Assembly (NCBI GenBank): GCA_009760855.2 | Contig: WPIO01000056.1 | Coordinates: forward strand, 1,147,501-1,167,500 | DNA length: 20,000 bases | Reading direction: 5' to 3' | Origin: Cristatella mucedo | Taxonomy: Eukaryota; Bryozoa; Phylactolaemata; Cristatellidae | In this document: positions 16,446 to 20,000 of the stretch, in pieces | Numbering within the stretch: the stretch's first letter is position 1 | Layout of the letters: every line of letters begins with the position of its first letter | Translations under genes and position numbers: made by a program | Notes under the pieces: model-generated | What the model was told of the DNA's origin: nothing | Seen by the model: only the letters and a program-made list of their open reading frames with translations | Databases searched by the model: none

Positions 16446-16489
<44 letters not shown>
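16439..16489. repeat. CAG microsatellite with one TAG interruption
   Basis: Seventeen triplets, the seventh being TAG (16457-16459). The plus-strand frame that would read polyglutamine stops there, so I do not call it coding. Confidence 0.95.
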
Positions 16490-16490
<1 letters not shown>

Positions 16491-16491
<1 letters not shown>

Positions 16492-17175
16492 CTCGCTACG
16501 TCGTTTAATCGCAGTTCTTGGCTCAGTTGCCACCCGATGCTCTTCCGCTTTGACCGTCAGCTAAAGCCAGCAGCCTTTTAGATATTCACGTCGGCCGAGC
16601 ACAAAGGGGACTGGTTACACGCCGAAGCCGGCAAGGCCACACGCGCGCGTGCAGAGCGCTCCGTCCGACGTCTCTAAGGCGTCATTGCGGCTCGCGTACT
16701 CTGCCGTCTCGGGCTCGAATGTCGACGTATTTAACACTTTTTTCTACGTTTCCTTTGATTTTTTAACACTTTTTTAGGAGTACGCTGATGCAATTCAACA
16801 ACCGGGATGGTAAAAGTGTCATTTCCTAGCAATAGCAACGTGACAACCGACTGAGCGTTGCCGCTGCAATGCTGTCGCCTGCTTTGAGGTCGGCGGAAAG
16901 CGACCTCACTTCCGACGGTCATTGGGACGACTTTCCTTTTCAGCGCTTAACAGAACATCTAGAGGCCCACTGCCTGACTAACAGCTGCTCACCAAATCCG
17001 AGCGAGATTTGAGCGCTCATGCCATTATTAACTAGTACGGGAGCCCCCATTAGGTCACGTGGCGAGATGACAAAGTGCCTCCGTGCGGCAGGATTGTCAT
17101 CTGAGTTAATCTTGGCTTGGTCGATGTCGCCAGGCTGCACGCACTTATCAGCGATCGATGCCGAAGCCTTCCATT
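16491..17175. other. Intergenic stretch, nothing recognised
   Basis: Two T-rich runs near 16738-16775 and mixed-composition DNA. No supported exon on either strand. Confidence 0.4.
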
Positions 17176-18250
<1,075 letters not shown>

Positions 18251-18254
18251 AACA

Positions 18255-18545
18255 ATAATATTATTATTACATTTGAATAGTGCTCTCAGATAGCTCAATC
18301 TCTCTCTAGGGAATTTGCATATGCTGTAAAGAAAGCATGTTCATACGGTCACTGGAAACATGCCAATCGGCGACATGCTTTTTATGGTTAGTGGTAGCCT
18401 TCACAGTATCAACATGAAAATATTGTCAGTAGTAGCATGCACATTATCAGCACTCTTAAGCACATAAAAGATAAAACGCACGGACCCAACAATTGCTGTG
18501 AGAAAAAAGTTCATTTTTAGCTTCTTTATACATTTTGTCACTGAA
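18255..18545 (-). mobile_element. L2-like LINE 3' end (antisense)
   Basis: The minus strand matches the 3' end of the copy at 8297-9315. A remnant of the last codons (KLKMNFF, LTAI) is followed by TGGGTCCGTGCG, TGTGCTTAAGAGTGCTGATA and the tail CAGCATATGCAAATTCCC, ending in ATTATT-type repeats. The breakpoint near 18545 is approximate. Confidence 0.7.
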
Positions 18546-19155
18546 GCTGAAAAGCCGTAACCGGCAAAGATTATAGCGACCAAATAGCGTAGAAAATGGC
18601 GGAGCTGCGTACAATCAGAGTGCCTAACGTGCGAGCTACGAGCTACGCCTTGGCCTTGGGGGGTCGCAGCATCCTTTGGATGCTTTGAGAGCTGCTTTCT
18701 TCGTGGTTTATTTCAGACATCCGCCATTTGCGGATGCTCAAGGCCCAAAACGGTCACCCGAACATTCTCGAGCTTGTTGAGCTTGCCACGATTTGTCTAC
18801 AGCCAAAAGTCATTTGACCTCATTAATCACGAAATTCGAATGCGGTCTCATTTGCACTTTATCGAGTTCATCTCCGCAACTGAGCATTTTCAAACGACGT
18901 GGCATTTCATCAGCTTTCGTCTGCTTAGCCACTTAGTTAAAAGGAATGGTGTGGAAAATTTTTTCAATCGTTTTTGAAACTCGCCCTGTGGACGCTTGCC
19001 AACATTCAGAGTGAACTGATACTGGGCGCTTGGCTCGGAGAAGATCATTAGGCGGAAGTTCATTAAAGCTTAGCTCTCACGCCACGTGGTATCGAGCCGG
19101 AAGAAGCGGCGATCGGCGAGCGAACCGTACGCCGTAACGCCCATTCACACCCCTT
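18546..19155. other. Intergenic stretch with two small hairpins
   Basis: GCATCC/GGATGC (18669-18683) and CATCCGC/GCGGATG (18719-18736) form short hairpins sharing the GCATCC word. No gene is recognised. Confidence 0.4.
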
Positions 19156-19156
19156 C

Positions 19157-19305
19157 GGATGGCCATGATGGCTCACTAGATAAGGCGGTAGCTTTTCCCG
19201 ACCTCAGCCCCAAGGTCGTGGGTTTGAATCCTGCGGTGGGCGATCCTGTATCGCTCTGCAAGCGGTGGTAATAGCGGCAAAGGCTCTTCTGTCGCTATAC
19301 AAAAG
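19157..19305 (+). mobile_element. SINE family B, copy 3 (sense)
   Basis: Head GATGGCTCACTAGATAAGGC, then CCCGACCTCAGCCCCAAGG and a B box GTGGGTTTGAATCC, then GTGGGCGATCC and a tail AGCGGCAAAGGCTCTTCTG then TCGCTATACAAAA. It is the best-preserved B copy and defines the family here. Confidence 0.75.
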
Positions 19306-19309
19306 GAGG

Positions 19310-20000
19310 CTGTTGAATCAGCTAGTGTTTTTTTCGCGCCCAGCTCTGCCGCGGGTCCCCTGCAATGCTGTTTATCTCGCTCCAATAAAAACTATAGCTG
19401 TGCGGCGCTGAGGCTATCCATCCGGAAGAGCCGCTAGTGCCCCCTGCTGGCATAATATGCGTCAATGGCCAGGTAATAATAAGAGTAGTCGCGCACGTAG
19501 GTCGCTTATCGTTCTGTCAATTTAATTTCGTCCTCGTCAAAGCTACTGCTCTTGCTTGAGTAGTCGCGGCGCTGAAAAATCGTCCGGCGCTGTGCGTAGC
19601 GGCTACGGCGATGCGATGACGAGTCTGACTTTGCTGACGGGCGCGTCTTTACGCTCGCTTGCACCAGTACGTGTGGCGGCTTTTGCCATCAAAATTTCGC
19701 TCCACGCACGCCTGTCTCATCTGCTGCGCTTTGTTTCCCGGCATGTCTTTCCAACCAAGTTCCTCGTTTTGGATAGTTTCGCACGTGGCCTTTTATAGCC
19801 AAGTTAAAAAGGCTGCGTGCCTCAAGACGTAGAAGGAAGTGCCTCAATTCCGAGTCTCCACTCGAAGCGCAGCTCGCGCTCCGCTTCGAGCGGAGATTCG
19901 GAGCGGAGCGCCGGCTGCACATGTAAGTGCGCTAGACGATATCGTTGAGTAAGAGAAGACAAACTATCAGTAGCCGCAGCTGTCATAAGTGGCCACAGAT
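19310..20000. other. Intergenic stretch, nothing recognised
   Basis: CpG-containing DNA with an inverted-repeat cluster near 19862-19896 (CTCGAAGCG/CGCTTCGAG and CTCCGCT/AGCGGAG). No supported exon. Confidence 0.35.

Noticed and set aside
16190-16459. Plus-strand frame ending in polyglutamine
   Set aside because: It stops at the TAG inside the CAG array, has no recognisable domain, and is partly made of an 11-bp tandem repeat.

Overview
The window is nuclear DNA of an animal, most likely a bilaterian invertebrate. The evidence is split genes with GT-AG introns, tRNA-derived SINEs, 5'-truncated L2/CR1-like LINEs, long GA and GGGA microsatellites, and no operon-like packing or ribosome binding sites. 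I cannot name the species. Splicing was worked out by hand from reading frame, splice phase and family resemblance. No alignment or search was run.

Two multi-exon genes can be read, both on the minus strand and in tandem. The first (coding span 389-5991, five coding exons, predicted 301 aa) is a TPRG1L/TPRG1-type hSac2-domain protein. All four introns join in matching phase and the C-terminus matches the family. The second (coding span 10935-14280, four coding exons, predicted 195 aa) is a secreted precursor with a signal peptide and a C-terminal cystine knot of neurotrophin/Spaetzle type. It is scattered over small exons and no single open frame shows it. It is the most interesting content of the window. 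If both calls hold, a neurotrophin-like ligand lies about 4.9 kb upstream of a homologue of a vertebrate presynaptic protein. A functional link between them is only a possibility.

Layout: 1-388 is the 3' flank/UTR of the TPRG1L-like gene. 389-5991 is that gene, with introns full of SINEs, LINE tails and purine microsatellites. 5992-6200 is its 5' region, including a 25-bp TAATTA palindrome. 6505-8095 holds a SINE and a decayed sense-strand LINE. 8297-9315 is a better preserved antisense LINE with a probable 7-bp target-site duplication. 9330-10934 is 3' flank of the neurotrophin-like gene, with a poly(A) signal and two hairpins. 10935-14280 is that gene; its second intron holds a LINE tail, a GA tract and a perfect 44-bp palindrome. 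14281-14500 is its promoter region. 14500-20000 has no gene I can support, only microsatellites, a LINE 3' end, a SINE, and a TATA box in front of a short open frame.

The repeats form a system of their own. SINE family A ends in the same stem-loop tail as the local L2-like LINE. SINE family B has a similar tRNA-derived head but a different tail that folds in a comparable way and ends in the same GCTATACAAA-type motif. This suggests one head paired with the tails of two LINE lineages.
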